Assembly: GCA_963747005.1 (NCBI GenBank)
Contig: CAVVDT010000016.1
Coordinates: 62,001-126,000, forward strand
From: CAVVDT01 sp963747005
GTDB lineage: Bacteria; Pseudomonadota; Alphaproteobacteria; Rhizobiales; Aestuariivirgaceae
Length of the DNA: 64,000 bases
Reading direction: 5' to 3'
The translations under genes and the position numbers were made by a program. Shown here piece after piece: positions 9,022 to 17,499 of the stretch (position 1 is the first letter of the stretch; the number at the start of each line of letters is the position of its first letter). The notes below the pieces were generated by a model. That model saw only the letters and a program-made list of their open reading frames with translations, searched no databases and was not told the origin of the DNA.

Positions 9022-9359
9022 CAGGCAGCCTCCTCGATTTCCATTTCGCGTATCTTCAGTTCCTCGCCCGCCAGGCGCTCGATGGCGTGTGAGCCGCACG
9101 CACAAGGCTGGTGCAGCGTGGCGGTCTCGAAGGTTGCCCCGCAGTCGCGGCAACGCCCGCGCCCTGCAATGGTGCGAATGTCGAGCCGGGCGCCATCGAG
9201 CGACGTCCCTTGCGCGACGATGTCGAAACAAAAGGCGATGGCGTCGGGCGCCACCCCGCTGAGCGCCCCGACATCGAGGGTGACGCGCCTGACCGGGCGG
9301 CCCCTGGCGGCCTCTGAGACGATGGCGACGATGTTGCGGGTGATGCCCAGCTCGTGCAT
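9021..9359 (-). CDS. hypA: Hydrogenase nickel chaperone HypA
   Basis: HypA, 112 aa, partners HypB in nickel delivery. The nickel-binding N-terminus MHELGITRN fixes the start at 9359 rather than the upstream ATG. The zinc domain has a normal first pair (CRDC), but the second reads PCACGS: the usual CxxC seems shifted, with Pro where the first Cys normally stands and Cys one place later, giving CxC. It may still bind zinc. Eleven bases separate it from hypE upstream. Confidence 0.93.
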   Translation of the reverse strand: MHELGITRNIVAIVSEAARGRPVRRVTLDVGALSGVAPDAIAFCFDIVAQGTSLDGARLDIRTIAGRGRCRDCGATFETATLHQPCACGSHAIERLAGEELKIREMEIEEAA

Positions 9360-9370
9360 GGCGCGTTCCT

Positions 9371-10438
9371 TCAGCAAATGCGTGGCAACTGTTCGCCGAC
9401 CAGCATGTCGACGATGCGCCGGCCGCCGAACACCGTCTGCATGGTGACGCGGCCCGCCTCGCCCGTTCCTGCATGACCGATCAGGGCCGCTGCCCGGCCC
9501 AGTGGATGCGCCTTGAGCGCCGCTACCGCTTTTTCGACCTCGTCCGCCGGCACCGCCATCACGACCTTGCCCTCATTGGCCAGATAGAGCGGGTCGAGTC
9601 CGAGGATCTCGCAAAAGCCGCGAACGTCCTCGCGCAACGGGGTGAGCGCCTCGTCGATCTCGATCGAAACACCGGACGCCTCGGCCATCTCGTTGAGGAC
9701 GGTCGCGATGCCGCCGCGCGTCGCGTCGCGGATGCAGCGGGTTCCGGGCGCCGCCGCCAGCAGCGCCTCGATCAGGTGATGCAGTGCAGCGCAATCGCTT
9801 TCGATGGCGGTCTCCAGCGCCATGTCGCCACGCGCTGCGAGGATCGTGGCGCCATGATCGCCCAGAAGCCCGTTGACCAGGATGCCATCGCTCGGCTGCA
9901 CGCGATCGATCCCGAGGTCCATGCCGGCGGCAATGACCCCGATGCCGGTGGTGGTGATGAACAGCTTGTCGCAGGCACCGCGCTGCACGACCTTGGTATC
10001 GCCGGTGACGATGGCAACGCCCGCATCGCGCGCCGCTTCTGCCATGGACAGGGCGATGCGCCTGAGCGTCCCGACCGCCATGCCCTCCTCGATCACCACC
10101 GCGCAGGAGAGATAGAGCGGCTTTGCGCCTCCTACCGCCAGGTCGTTGATGGTACCGCACACAGCGAGCTTGCCGATGTCGCCACCGGGAAAGAACAGCG
10201 GGTCGACGACGAAGGAATCGGTGGTGAAGGCAAGACGGTCGCCATGCAGCGTCAGCCCCGCCAGATCGAAGCGCGCCTGATCCTCCAGCACGTCCGGCGA
10301 AGCACCGGCGAAGGCGGTGATGAACACATCGTCGATGAGGTCCTTCATCGCCTTGCCGCCGCCGCCATGGGCAAGCGTCACGGTGGGCACGCACAGGCGC
10401 CCGAGAGTGCGGCGGGGCGGAAACGGCTGGATGTTCAT
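9371..10438 (-). CDS. hypE: Hydrogenase cyanide-ligand synthase HypE
   Basis: HypE, 355 aa, dehydrates the carbamoyl group received from HypF on its C-terminal cysteine to a thiocyanate, the source of the CN ligands of [NiFe] hydrogenase. The sequence has the ATP-binding AHGGGGKAMKDLID near the N-terminus, DTKVVQRGACDK, DATRGGIATVLNEMA, and ends in the required PRIC. The ATG at 10438 overlaps the hypD stop (ATGA). Family length is about 340 aa, so the gene is complete. Confidence 0.97.
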   Translation of the reverse strand: MNIQPFPPRRTLGRLCVPTVTLAHGGGGKAMKDLIDDVFITAFAGASPDVLEDQARFDLAGLTLHGDRLAFTTDSFVVDPLFFPGGDIGKLAVCGTINDLAVGGAKPLYLSCAVVIEEGMAVGTLRRIALSMAEAARDAGVAIVTGDTKVVQRGACDKLFITTTGIGVIAAGMDLGIDRVQPSDGILVNGLLGDHGATILAARGDMALETAIESDCAALHHLIEALLAAAPGTRCIRDATRGGIATVLNEMAEASGVSIEIDEALTPLREDVRGFCEILGLDPLYLANEGKVVMAVPADEVEKAVAALKAHPLGRAAALIGHAGTGEAGRVTMQTVFGGRRIVDMLVGEQLPRIC

Positions 10439-11568
10439 GACGCCAACACCTTGTCGCGCTTGACGCCGCCATACTGGTAATAGGCGGCACAGGCGCCTTC
10501 GGAGGAGACCATCAGGGCCCCGAGCGGCATTTCCGGTGTACAGGCGGTGCCGAACACCTTGCACTGCCACGGCTTGATGACGCCCTTGAGCACCTCGCCG
10601 CACTGGCACGACTTGGGATCGGCGATGCGCACATTGGGAATGGCGAACTTGCGCTCGGCATCGAAGCGGGCATAGGCATCGCGCACCTTGACCCCGGAAT
10701 GATCGATCGAGCCCAGGCCCCGCCACTCGAAGAATTCGCGCAGTTCATAGACCCGTGAAACGGCGGCAAGGGCTGCATCGTTGCCGGCCTCCGGCACGAT
10801 ACGGGCATACTGGTTCTCGATCTCGGCACGGCCGTCCCTGATCTGCTTCAGCACCATCCAGATGGATTGCAGCACATCGAGCGGCTCAAAGCCCGCCACC
10901 ACCATGGGGCGCTTGTAGAAACTGGCGATGAATTCATAGGGCGCCGTGCCGATGACCATGGAAACGTGCCCCGGCCCGAGGAAGCCGTCGAGATGCAGAT
11001 CCGGGCTGTCGAGGATCGCCTTGATGGTGGGCACGATGGTGATGTGGTTGCAGAAGACGGAAAAATTCTCGATGCCGTCGGCTTCGGCCTGCAGCACCGT
11101 CAGCGCCGTTGACGGCATGGTGGTCTCGAAGCCGAGACCGAAGAACACCACCTCGCGCTCCGGGTTGTTGCGCGCCAGGGCGAGCGCATCCATGGGCGAA
11201 TAGACCATGCGCACATCGGCACCCTCGGCCTTGGCCTGCAACAGGCTCTTCTGCGATCCCGGCACCCGCATGGCGTCGCCGAAGGTGGCGAAGATGACCT
11301 CCGGGCGCTCGGCAATGGCCACGCAATCGTCGACCCGCCCCATGGGCAGCACACACACCGGGCATCCCGGCCCGTGCACCAGTTCGATGGCATCGGGCAA
11401 CATGCCTTCAAGTCCATAGCGGAAGATCGAATGGGTGTGGCCGCCGCACACCTCCATGATGTTGATGGGCCGGGTGCGGGCGACTTCAATGCTTGCCGCC
11501 AGCTTGTCGATTTCCCTGATCAGCACCTGGGCCTTGGCCCGGTCGCGGAATTCATCGGCGTATTTCAT
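10435..11568 (-). CDS. hypD: Hydrogenase maturation protein HypD
   Basis: HypD, 377 aa, the iron-sulfur scaffold that builds Fe(CN)2CO with HypC and HypE. The motifs CGGHTHSIFRYG, GPGCPVCVLP and GFETTMPSTA are present, and the C-terminal cysteine set (CQCGEV, CKVFGTACTPE, SEGACAAYY) supplies the [4Fe-4S] ligands. Start and stop both overlap neighbours by four bases, so it is translationally coupled within the operon. Confidence 0.97.
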   Translation of the reverse strand: MKYADEFRDRAKAQVLIREIDKLAASIEVARTRPINIMEVCGGHTHSIFRYGLEGMLPDAIELVHGPGCPVCVLPMGRVDDCVAIAERPEVIFATFGDAMRVPGSQKSLLQAKAEGADVRMVYSPMDALALARNNPEREVVFFGLGFETTMPSTALTVLQAEADGIENFSVFCNHITIVPTIKAILDSPDLHLDGFLGPGHVSMVIGTAPYEFIASFYKRPMVVAGFEPLDVLQSIWMVLKQIRDGRAEIENQYARIVPEAGNDAALAAVSRVYELREFFEWRGLGSIDHSGVKVRDAYARFDAERKFAIPNVRIADPKSCQCGEVLKGVIKPWQCKVFGTACTPEMPLGALMVSSEGACAAYYQYGGVKRDKVLAS

Positions 11569-11720
11569 GAAACACCCTCCTCTGCGGAAGCGTAGCGGAG
11601 CAAATTCCTCTCGCGCCGGTCTCTCCCCGAAAGCATGAGCGCGGCATGCAACTTGTCGGCGTCCTGCGGCGCCCCGTGCAGGAAGGGATAGAGCGCCTTC
11701 AGATCGCTGTTGCTGGACAT
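11565..11720 (-). CDS. Small protein between hypC and hypD
   Basis: A 51-aa reading frame starting at an ATG at 11720 with a nearby purine stretch (GGGAGCGAC) and ending in an ATGA overlap with hypD. The LYPFLHG N-terminal stretch resembles the beginning of the SIS-domain (GmhA-like) proteins found in some hydrogenase operons, but only that short part is present. It could be a degraded remnant or a genuine small protein retained for coupling. Function not known. Confidence 0.55.
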   Translation of the reverse strand: MSSNSDLKALYPFLHGAPQDADKLHAALMLSGRDRRERNLLRYASAEEGVS

Positions 11721-11733
11721 GGGTCGCTCCCTT

Positions 11734-12015
11734 CTAGCCTGACGCCGACTGGCGCATGGCTTCCATTTCGGCCTGCGCCTCACCGAGCTCGGTGAGGATT
11801 TTCAGGGTTTCAGCCGCCTCGCGCTCGTCGATGCGGCTCATGGCGAAGCCCACATGCACCAGCACCCAGTCGCCGACACAGGCATCGACCGGATGATCCT
11901 CGCTGACGATGCAGGCGATGTTGATTTGGCGCTTGACGCCGCTGATGTCGACGGTTGCAAGCTTTTTCGCCGCGTCGTCGATCCTGATGATCTGTCCTGG
12001 GATGCCGAGGCACAT
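11734..12015 (-). CDS. hypC: Hydrogenase assembly chaperone HypC
   Basis: HypC, 93 aa, works with HypD in assembling the iron-dicyanide-carbonyl unit and carries it to the large subunit. The essential N-terminal Cys is in MCLGIPGQI, followed by the OB-fold core with VGDWVLVHVGFAMSRID. It lies three bases after hypF and 13 before the small ORF. A helical tail follows the core, as usual. Confidence 0.95.
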   Translation of the reverse strand: MCLGIPGQIIRIDDAAKKLATVDISGVKRQINIACIVSEDHPVDACVGDWVLVHVGFAMSRIDEREAAETLKILTELGEAQAEMEAMRQSASG

Positions 12016-12018
12016 GGG

Positions 12019-14448
12019 TCAGCTCGCTTTCTGCCGGTTGCAGCCGGTCTCGATGAGATGGGCAGCGGCAACCGCCGCCTGGCCGAGCGCCACGCCGCCG
12101 TCATTGGCGGGAACGCGCGAAGGAGTGAGCAACTTGAAGTCCTGCGCCCTGAGGCGGCGCGCCACTTCCTCCAACAGCACCTTGTTCTGGAAGCAGCCGC
12201 CTGTCAGCGCCACGGTATCGAAGCGCGGGGGCGCGAGCCCGTCCTCGTCGCGACGGGCCAGCTTCACCACCATGGCGACAATCGCCCTGGCCAGACCTTT
12301 GTGGAAGCGCGCGGCGATGACACCGGCCGGCGTCATCAGGATGAGATCGCCGAGCAGCGCGTTCCACATGCCCAGCGGCTCGATATAGGGAAGGCCCGCG
12401 CTCTTCAGGTCGGGGATGGTGAAAGGATAGGCGAGATGCTCGCCCTCCTCATCCAGCGTCTTGCGGCACACCACCGCTTCCAGCCGCGCCGCCGCCTCGC
12501 CTTCATACGCCTGGCGCTCGAAGCACACCCCCAGGGCCGCCGCCACCGCATCGAAAAGCCTGCCGCACGATGAGGCCCTGGGTGAATTGACCTCACCCTT
12601 CATCATGGCATCGATGGTGGCGAGCGGCTTGGCGGCAAGGGTGGCGAACAGGTCGAGTCCGTTGAATTTCTCGGCAAAGGCCGGCCAGCCCATTTCCGCC
12701 ATCAGGTGGGCGTGGAGATTGCGCCACGGCTCGCGCGCCGCCTGGGCGCCACCCGGCATGGCCACCGGCTTGAAGGTGCCCAGCCGTTCAAAGCCCCGGT
12801 AGCCGGCAAGCAGGAATTCCCCGCCCCAGATCGCGCCATCGGCGCCGAACCCGAGGCCATCGAGGACCACGGCAAGGACCGGCGGGGCATCGAGCGGCCG
12901 GCCGTTCTCTGCCATGCAGGCCGCGGCATGGGCATGATGATGCTGCACTTCGATCAGCGGCAAGCGCTGCCGGCGGGCGGTGTCGCGCGCCAGTTTGCCG
13001 GAGAGGTATTCCGGATGCAGATCGCCCGCCAACGCCGCCGGGGCGTGATCGAAGAGCTGGCGGTAGAGCCTGAGGATCTTGCGATAATCGTCGTAGGTCG
13101 TGGCAGCTTCGAGATCGCCCAGATGTTGCGACAGGACGGCGCGTCCTTCCTTGACAAGGCAGAAGGTAGCCTTCAATTCGCCACCATAGGCGAGCACCTG
13201 TGGGGCCCCTTCGAAGCCCAACGGCAGGGCGATGGACGCCGGCGCATAGCCGCGCGCACGCCGCATGACCCTGATCCCGCCGTCCATCAGGCGCACCACG
13301 CTGTCATCGATGCGGTTGGCGATTTCGCGGTTGTGGGTGAGCGCATAAGGCGCGATCCCCGACAACTTTGCCGCCGCTTCGGCGTCGTCCGTCACCTGTG
13401 GCTCGTCCGAATGATTGCCGCTGGTCATCACCACCGGCCGGTCCATGCGGCGCAGCATCAACTGGTGCAGGGGCGTCGAAGCGAGCATGAAGCCCAGCGT
13501 CTTCAACCCCGGCGCGATGTCTTGCGGCAACTGCTGCGGCCCGTCGGCTTGCATGATGACGATAGGCGCCTCGCGCGCCGTCAGCGCAGCAATTTCCGCA
13601 TCGCTGGGGCTGCAATAGCAAGCGATGACGTCGAGATCGCGCGCCATCAGGGCAAACGGCTTGGCGTCGCGATGCTTCAGGTCCCGCAAGCGCGCCACCG
13701 TTTCCGCCTTGGTGGCGTCGCAGGCGAGCTGGTAGCCGCCGAGGCCCTTCACGGCGACGATCTCGCCCTTCTGGATCAGGCTGAGCGCGGCGTCCACCTC
13801 ATCGAGCATCGAAAACTGCTCGAAAGTGAAGGCGCCCCCGTCGAAGCGGATGAGCCGCGCCTTCGGCCCGCAGACATGGCAGGCCGTCGCCTCGGCATGG
13901 AAGCGGCGGTCGGCGGGATCGCGGTATTCGGCGCCGCACGCCTCACACAGCGCGAACGGCGCCATGCTGGTGGTGGCGCGGTCATAGGGGACCTGACGCA
14001 CGATTGAGAGGCGCGGCCCGCAATGGGTGCAGTTGGTGAAGGGATAGCGAAAGCGCCGGGCGAGGGGATCGTTCACCTCGGCAGCACAAGCCGGGCAGGT
14101 CGCAGCATCGGGGGCAATTTCGGTGCGCGCCTCGCCGGCAGTGCTTTCGGTGATGGTGAAGCCCCGGGCGACAACGCCGTCAAGGTCGTGAACCTCTATG
14201 CCGGCGATATCAGCAAGCGGCGGCGGGGCGGACTGCATGGCGGCGATCAGATCGGCCACCTGCTCTTGCGTCCCGCTAGCGCGGATCAATACGCCCTCGG
14301 CGTCGTTGGAAACGTTGCCGTCGAGCCCCAAATCGCGCGCCAGACGCCACACGGTGGGGCGGAAGCCGACCCCCTGCACCCGCCCGCGCACCCTGATTTC
14401 GACGTTGCGGCGCGCCTCGATGACGGTCATCCGAAAGACCTTGTTCAT
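12019..14448 (-). CDS. hypF: Carbamoyltransferase HypF
   Basis: HypF, 809 aa, uses carbamoyl phosphate and ATP to carbamoylate HypE. Domains in order: acylphosphatase (GRVQGVGFRPTVWR), two zinc fingers (CPACAAEV, CTHCGP, CEACGAEY, CHVCGP), YrdC-like nucleotide domain (KGLGGYQLACDA), and the Kae1-like carbamoyltransferase with the metal-binding VQHHHAHAAA and DGLGFGADG. The ATG at 14448 follows GGGAG by eight bases and is preferred over the ATG at 14463. First gene of the operon; its promoter should be in 14449-14692. Confidence 0.96.
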   Translation of the reverse strand: MNKVFRMTVIEARRNVEIRVRGRVQGVGFRPTVWRLARDLGLDGNVSNDAEGVLIRASGTQEQVADLIAAMQSAPPPLADIAGIEVHDLDGVVARGFTITESTAGEARTEIAPDAATCPACAAEVNDPLARRFRYPFTNCTHCGPRLSIVRQVPYDRATTSMAPFALCEACGAEYRDPADRRFHAEATACHVCGPKARLIRFDGGAFTFEQFSMLDEVDAALSLIQKGEIVAVKGLGGYQLACDATKAETVARLRDLKHRDAKPFALMARDLDVIACYCSPSDAEIAALTAREAPIVIMQADGPQQLPQDIAPGLKTLGFMLASTPLHQLMLRRMDRPVVMTSGNHSDEPQVTDDAEAAAKLSGIAPYALTHNREIANRIDDSVVRLMDGGIRVMRRARGYAPASIALPLGFEGAPQVLAYGGELKATFCLVKEGRAVLSQHLGDLEAATTYDDYRKILRLYRQLFDHAPAALAGDLHPEYLSGKLARDTARRQRLPLIEVQHHHAHAAACMAENGRPLDAPPVLAVVLDGLGFGADGAIWGGEFLLAGYRGFERLGTFKPVAMPGGAQAAREPWRNLHAHLMAEMGWPAFAEKFNGLDLFATLAAKPLATIDAMMKGEVNSPRASSCGRLFDAVAAALGVCFERQAYEGEAAARLEAVVCRKTLDEEGEHLAYPFTIPDLKSAGLPYIEPLGMWNALLGDLILMTPAGVIAARFHKGLARAIVAMVVKLARRDEDGLAPPRFDTVALTGGCFQNKVLLEEVARRLRAQDFKLLTPSRVPANDGGVALGQAAVAAAHLIETGCNRQKAS

Positions 14449-14692
14449 GGCACCGTCTCCCATAGCAGGATGCGGTTGTTGCCGGTGTCGGCGAAAGGCT
14501 GTTCAGGACTCTGCGGACGCCGCTGCGGGCCCCGAGAGCTTTCTCGGTCAAAATTACGTTTAGCAAACCGCGCCTGCATTCGACAAATCCCTTGCCATCG
14601 GCGTCGTATCATTCAGCACTCGTTCAAAGAGCGGTCCGCACGCCATTTCATCGCCAATCCCTTGGCTACGCAACGCAGCAGGATGACGCCGT

Positions 14693-15490
14693 CTAGCGCT
14701 GTGAGGCTTGGGTGGGCAGGCGTGACAGGCCCAGCAACACCGTGAGGGTCACGACGATGAGGATGACGGTAAGTGCCGCGCCATCGAACACCGCGCCGCG
14801 ATCGGTGAGGCCGAAGATGCCGACCGGCAGCGTCACCCAGCCCGGCGGATAGACCATCACCGTCGCCCCCAGTTCGCCCATCGACAGGGCAAGGCTCAAC
14901 GAGAACGCCGCGATCAGGTAGGGCGCGACCAGCGGCAGGGTGATACGCCTGAGAAGATAGTTGGGCTTTGCACCGAGACTGGCGGCGATCTCCTCAAAAT
15001 CGGGCGACAGTCGCGCCAGGCCGGCCGAGACATTGCCGAAGGTGAAGGCCGAGACCAGGGTGAAATGGGCGAGGATCACGATGATCGTGGTGCCGTTGAG
15101 CAGGATCGGCGGACGACTGAAGGCCACAAGCAGCCCGAGCCCGACCGAGACCGACGGCACAGCGCTGGGCAGAAAGAAGATGATGGAGAGCAAGCGCCGT
15201 GGCAGCGGCCGCATGCCCCTCAGCGCCAGCGCCGCCCAGCTTCCCGAGACCAGGGCGATCAGGCTCGCCATCAGGCCGGTGGCAAGGCTGACCCTGAGTT
15301 GGGCGCCCGATTCGCCATGCACCGCGCCGATGAAATGCGAAAAGGTCAGATGGCTGGGCAGGGCACCGTTCCACTGCCCGGCGATGCTGGCCAGTGCGAT
15401 CACCGACAAGGGCAGCACATAGATGACAGCGACCAGCAGGGCGCCGGTCGCCCAGGCCGCCAGGCGTACCGAACTAGACCAGACCAGCAT
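14693..15490 (-). CDS. phnV: 2-aminoethylphosphonate ABC transporter permease PhnV
   Basis: Inner-membrane permease of 265 aa with about six hydrophobic segments and the EAA loop (EIAASLGAKPNYLLRR) that contacts the ATPase. It overlaps phnU by 17 bases and is the last gene of phnSTUV. The PhnV assignment rests mainly on its place beside a PhnS-type binding protein; an iron(III) transporter permease would look alike. Confidence 0.85.
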   Translation of the reverse strand: MLVWSSSVRLAAWATGALLVAVIYVLPLSVIALASIAGQWNGALPSHLTFSHFIGAVHGESGAQLRVSLATGLMASLIALVSGSWAALALRGMRPLPRRLLSIIFFLPSAVPSVSVGLGLLVAFSRPPILLNGTTIIVILAHFTLVSAFTFGNVSAGLARLSPDFEEIAASLGAKPNYLLRRITLPLVAPYLIAAFSLSLALSMGELGATVMVYPPGWVTLPVGIFGLTDRGAVFDGAALTVILIVVTLTVLLGLSRLPTQASQR

Positions 15491-16355
15491 TCTTGCCCCC
15501 GAAGCGTCCGAGCACGCCGCGATAGAGGAAATACAGCCCGATCGACAGCATGATATTCACCGAGGCGATGACGCACGCGGTACCGTAATCGAACTCCTGG
15601 ATCGCCTTGTCGTAGACCAGCAGCGGCAGGGTGATTACCCCCTTGGCGCCGATGAACAGCACGATGCCGAATTCATTGACAGTCAGCAGCAGGCACAGGC
15701 TGCCGCCGGCGAGCAGCGCCGGCAGCGCGGCCGGCAGGATGATCTGCCGCACGATACGCCAGAACCCGGCGCCGAGGCTTGCCGCCACTTCGATCTGCGC
15801 GGTCTCTATCAGCGAGAAGGCAGCCAGCAAGGGTCGCATGATGAACGGCGTGTAGACCGTCATCTCGGCGAGCACGACGCCCCAGCCGGAATAGAGGAAA
15901 TCGACCGGCGGGAGCCGCAGACCGAAGACCGACATCAGCGACATGTTGAGGATGCCGGCCGAGCCGTAGAGAAAGGTCAGCGCCAGCGCCACCAGAAAAG
16001 TCGGCAGGGCAATGAAGGTATCGATGAAGCGCGCCATGAGCGCCGAGCCCGGAAACGGAAAGAAGGCGATGATGAGGGCAAGCACGAAGCCGAGCACCAG
16101 ACAGCCGGCGGTCGAGGACAGCGCGATCTCGATGGTGTTGATGAAGGCATTCTGGAACCGCGCCGTGGCCAGCACATGGGTGATGGTGGCGAATGAAAAG
16201 ACGCCGTCGTCGGTGCTGAAGGCGCGCGCGATGATCAGCGACAGGGGATAGAAGAAGCAGCCGGCGAGTACCACAAGCGGCGGGGCGACCCACAAGGACG
16301 AGGCGCCGCGCGGGCCTTCGCCAGTGCGCCCGGCAGTGGCGGCCTCAATCGTCAT
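15474..16355 (-). CDS. phnU: 2-aminoethylphosphonate ABC transporter permease PhnU
   Basis: Permease of 293 aa, six predicted membrane helices, with the EAA loop EVAASLGAGFWRI. The first 20 or so residues are polar and cytoplasmic. Its start overlaps the ATPase gene by 11 bases. It forms the transmembrane channel with PhnV. No phosphonate-degrading genes (phnW, phnX) follow in this window, so imported substrate must be processed elsewhere. Confidence 0.85.
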   Translation of the reverse strand: MTIEAATAGRTGEGPRGASSLWVAPPLVVLAGCFFYPLSLIIARAFSTDDGVFSFATITHVLATARFQNAFINTIEIALSSTAGCLVLGFVLALIIAFFPFPGSALMARFIDTFIALPTFLVALALTFLYGSAGILNMSLMSVFGLRLPPVDFLYSGWGVVLAEMTVYTPFIMRPLLAAFSLIETAQIEVAASLGAGFWRIVRQIILPAALPALLAGGSLCLLLTVNEFGIVLFIGAKGVITLPLLVYDKAIQEFDYGTACVIASVNIMLSIGLYFLYRGVLGRFGGKNAGLV

Positions 16356-17499
16356 CGTCTTCGATCAGGCTGGCGCTGTCGGCGGGAAAGGAGACCGTTA
16401 TCCTGGCGCCGAGGGGTGGCGGTGTGTCCAGCGGCGCGGAAGTGATGCGCACGCTCTGATCCGCCACCGTGAGGGCAATGCTGTGCTGGTCGCCCTGCCA
16501 CAGGGCGGTCTCGACCTCGCCGCTGAGCGTGTTGCCGCCCCGTCCCGGCTTTGCCAGCGAGAGATCGTGCGGGCGCACGCACAAAAGGGCGCGCCCGCCC
16601 GTTTGCAGGCCGGGGCGCGCCCGCGCCTTCAACCCGGTTTCACCGAAGCGCACTCGCGCCAGCTTGCCGCCCTTTTCGACACCCTCAACGGTAACCGGCA
16701 ACAGGTTGGCGCGGCCGAGGAAGTCGGCGGTGAAGCGGTTGGGCGGATTGCGGTAGAGGTCATGGCCCGAACCCAGCGCCACCAGTCGCCCGTCGCGCAT
16801 GATGGCGATGCGGTTGGCGAGGGTGAGCGCCTCGGTCTGGTCGTGGGTGACGTAGAGCACCGTGAGATCGGGCAGTTCGCGATGCAACTGGGCAATCTCT
16901 TCCACCATGTTGCGGCGGATCTGGGCATCGAGCGCCGACAAAGGCTCATCCAGCAATAGGACGCTGGGCCTGATCGCCAGCGCCCGGGCAATGGCGACGC
17001 GCTGCTGCTGGCCGCCCGAGAGCTGGCGCGGATAGCGTTCGAGATAATCGAGCATGTCGACCATGGCGAGGCATTCCTTGACCCGCCGGTGCACCGTCTC
17101 GTCAGGCGCCTTGCGCGCCCGCAAACCGAAGGCAACGTTTTCCGACACCCGCATGTGCGGGAACAGGGCATAGTTCTGCACCACCATGCCGAGATCGCGC
17201 TCTCTGGGTGGCAGGTCGGTCACGTCGCGCTCGCCGATCGACACCCGCCCCTTCACCGGGCGCACGAAACCGGCAACCGCCCTTAGCGCCGTCGTCTTTC
17301 CCGATCCGGACGGGCCGATGATGGCGAGGATCTCGCCGGGATTGGCCGCAAGGGTCAGGTCCTTGAGGACGACATGGCCGCGATAGGCGACGGTGACGTC
17401 CTCAAAGCCGATGCCGAAAGCGCCTTTCGGCGGGCTGTCGGAGGCCGCGGATGCCGCAGCCTCGCCTCGCCCGCCGAAAGTCGTTTCAAGCGATGTCAT
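16345..17499 (-). CDS. phnT: 2-aminoethylphosphonate ABC transporter ATPase PhnT
   Basis: ABC ATPase of 384 aa. Walker A GPSGSGKTT, signature LSGGQQQRVAIARAL, Walker B VLLLDEPLSALD and switch HDQTEALTL are complete, with a C-terminal TOBE regulatory domain (VRPHDLSLAKPG). The ATG at 17499 shares a base with the PhnS stop (TGATG). Energises uptake through PhnU and PhnV. An aspartate-rich tail ends the protein. Confidence 0.9.
   Translation of the reverse strand: MTSLETTFGGRGEAAASAASDSPPKGAFGIGFEDVTVAYRGHVVLKDLTLAANPGEILAIIGPSGSGKTTALRAVAGFVRPVKGRVSIGERDVTDLPPRERDLGMVVQNYALFPHMRVSENVAFGLRARKAPDETVHRRVKECLAMVDMLDYLERYPRQLSGGQQQRVAIARALAIRPSVLLLDEPLSALDAQIRRNMVEEIAQLHRELPDLTVLYVTHDQTEALTLANRIAIMRDGRLVALGSGHDLYRNPPNRFTADFLGRANLLPVTVEGVEKGGKLARVRFGETGLKARARPGLQTGGRALLCVRPHDLSLAKPGRGGNTLSGEVETALWQGDQHSIALTVADQSVRITSAPLDTPPPLGARITVSFPADSASLIEDDDD

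Noticed and set aside
14532..14547. Hairpin CCGAGA-GCTT-TCTCGG between phnV and hypF
   Set aside because: Six-base stem with no T-run on either strand; too weak to call a terminator.
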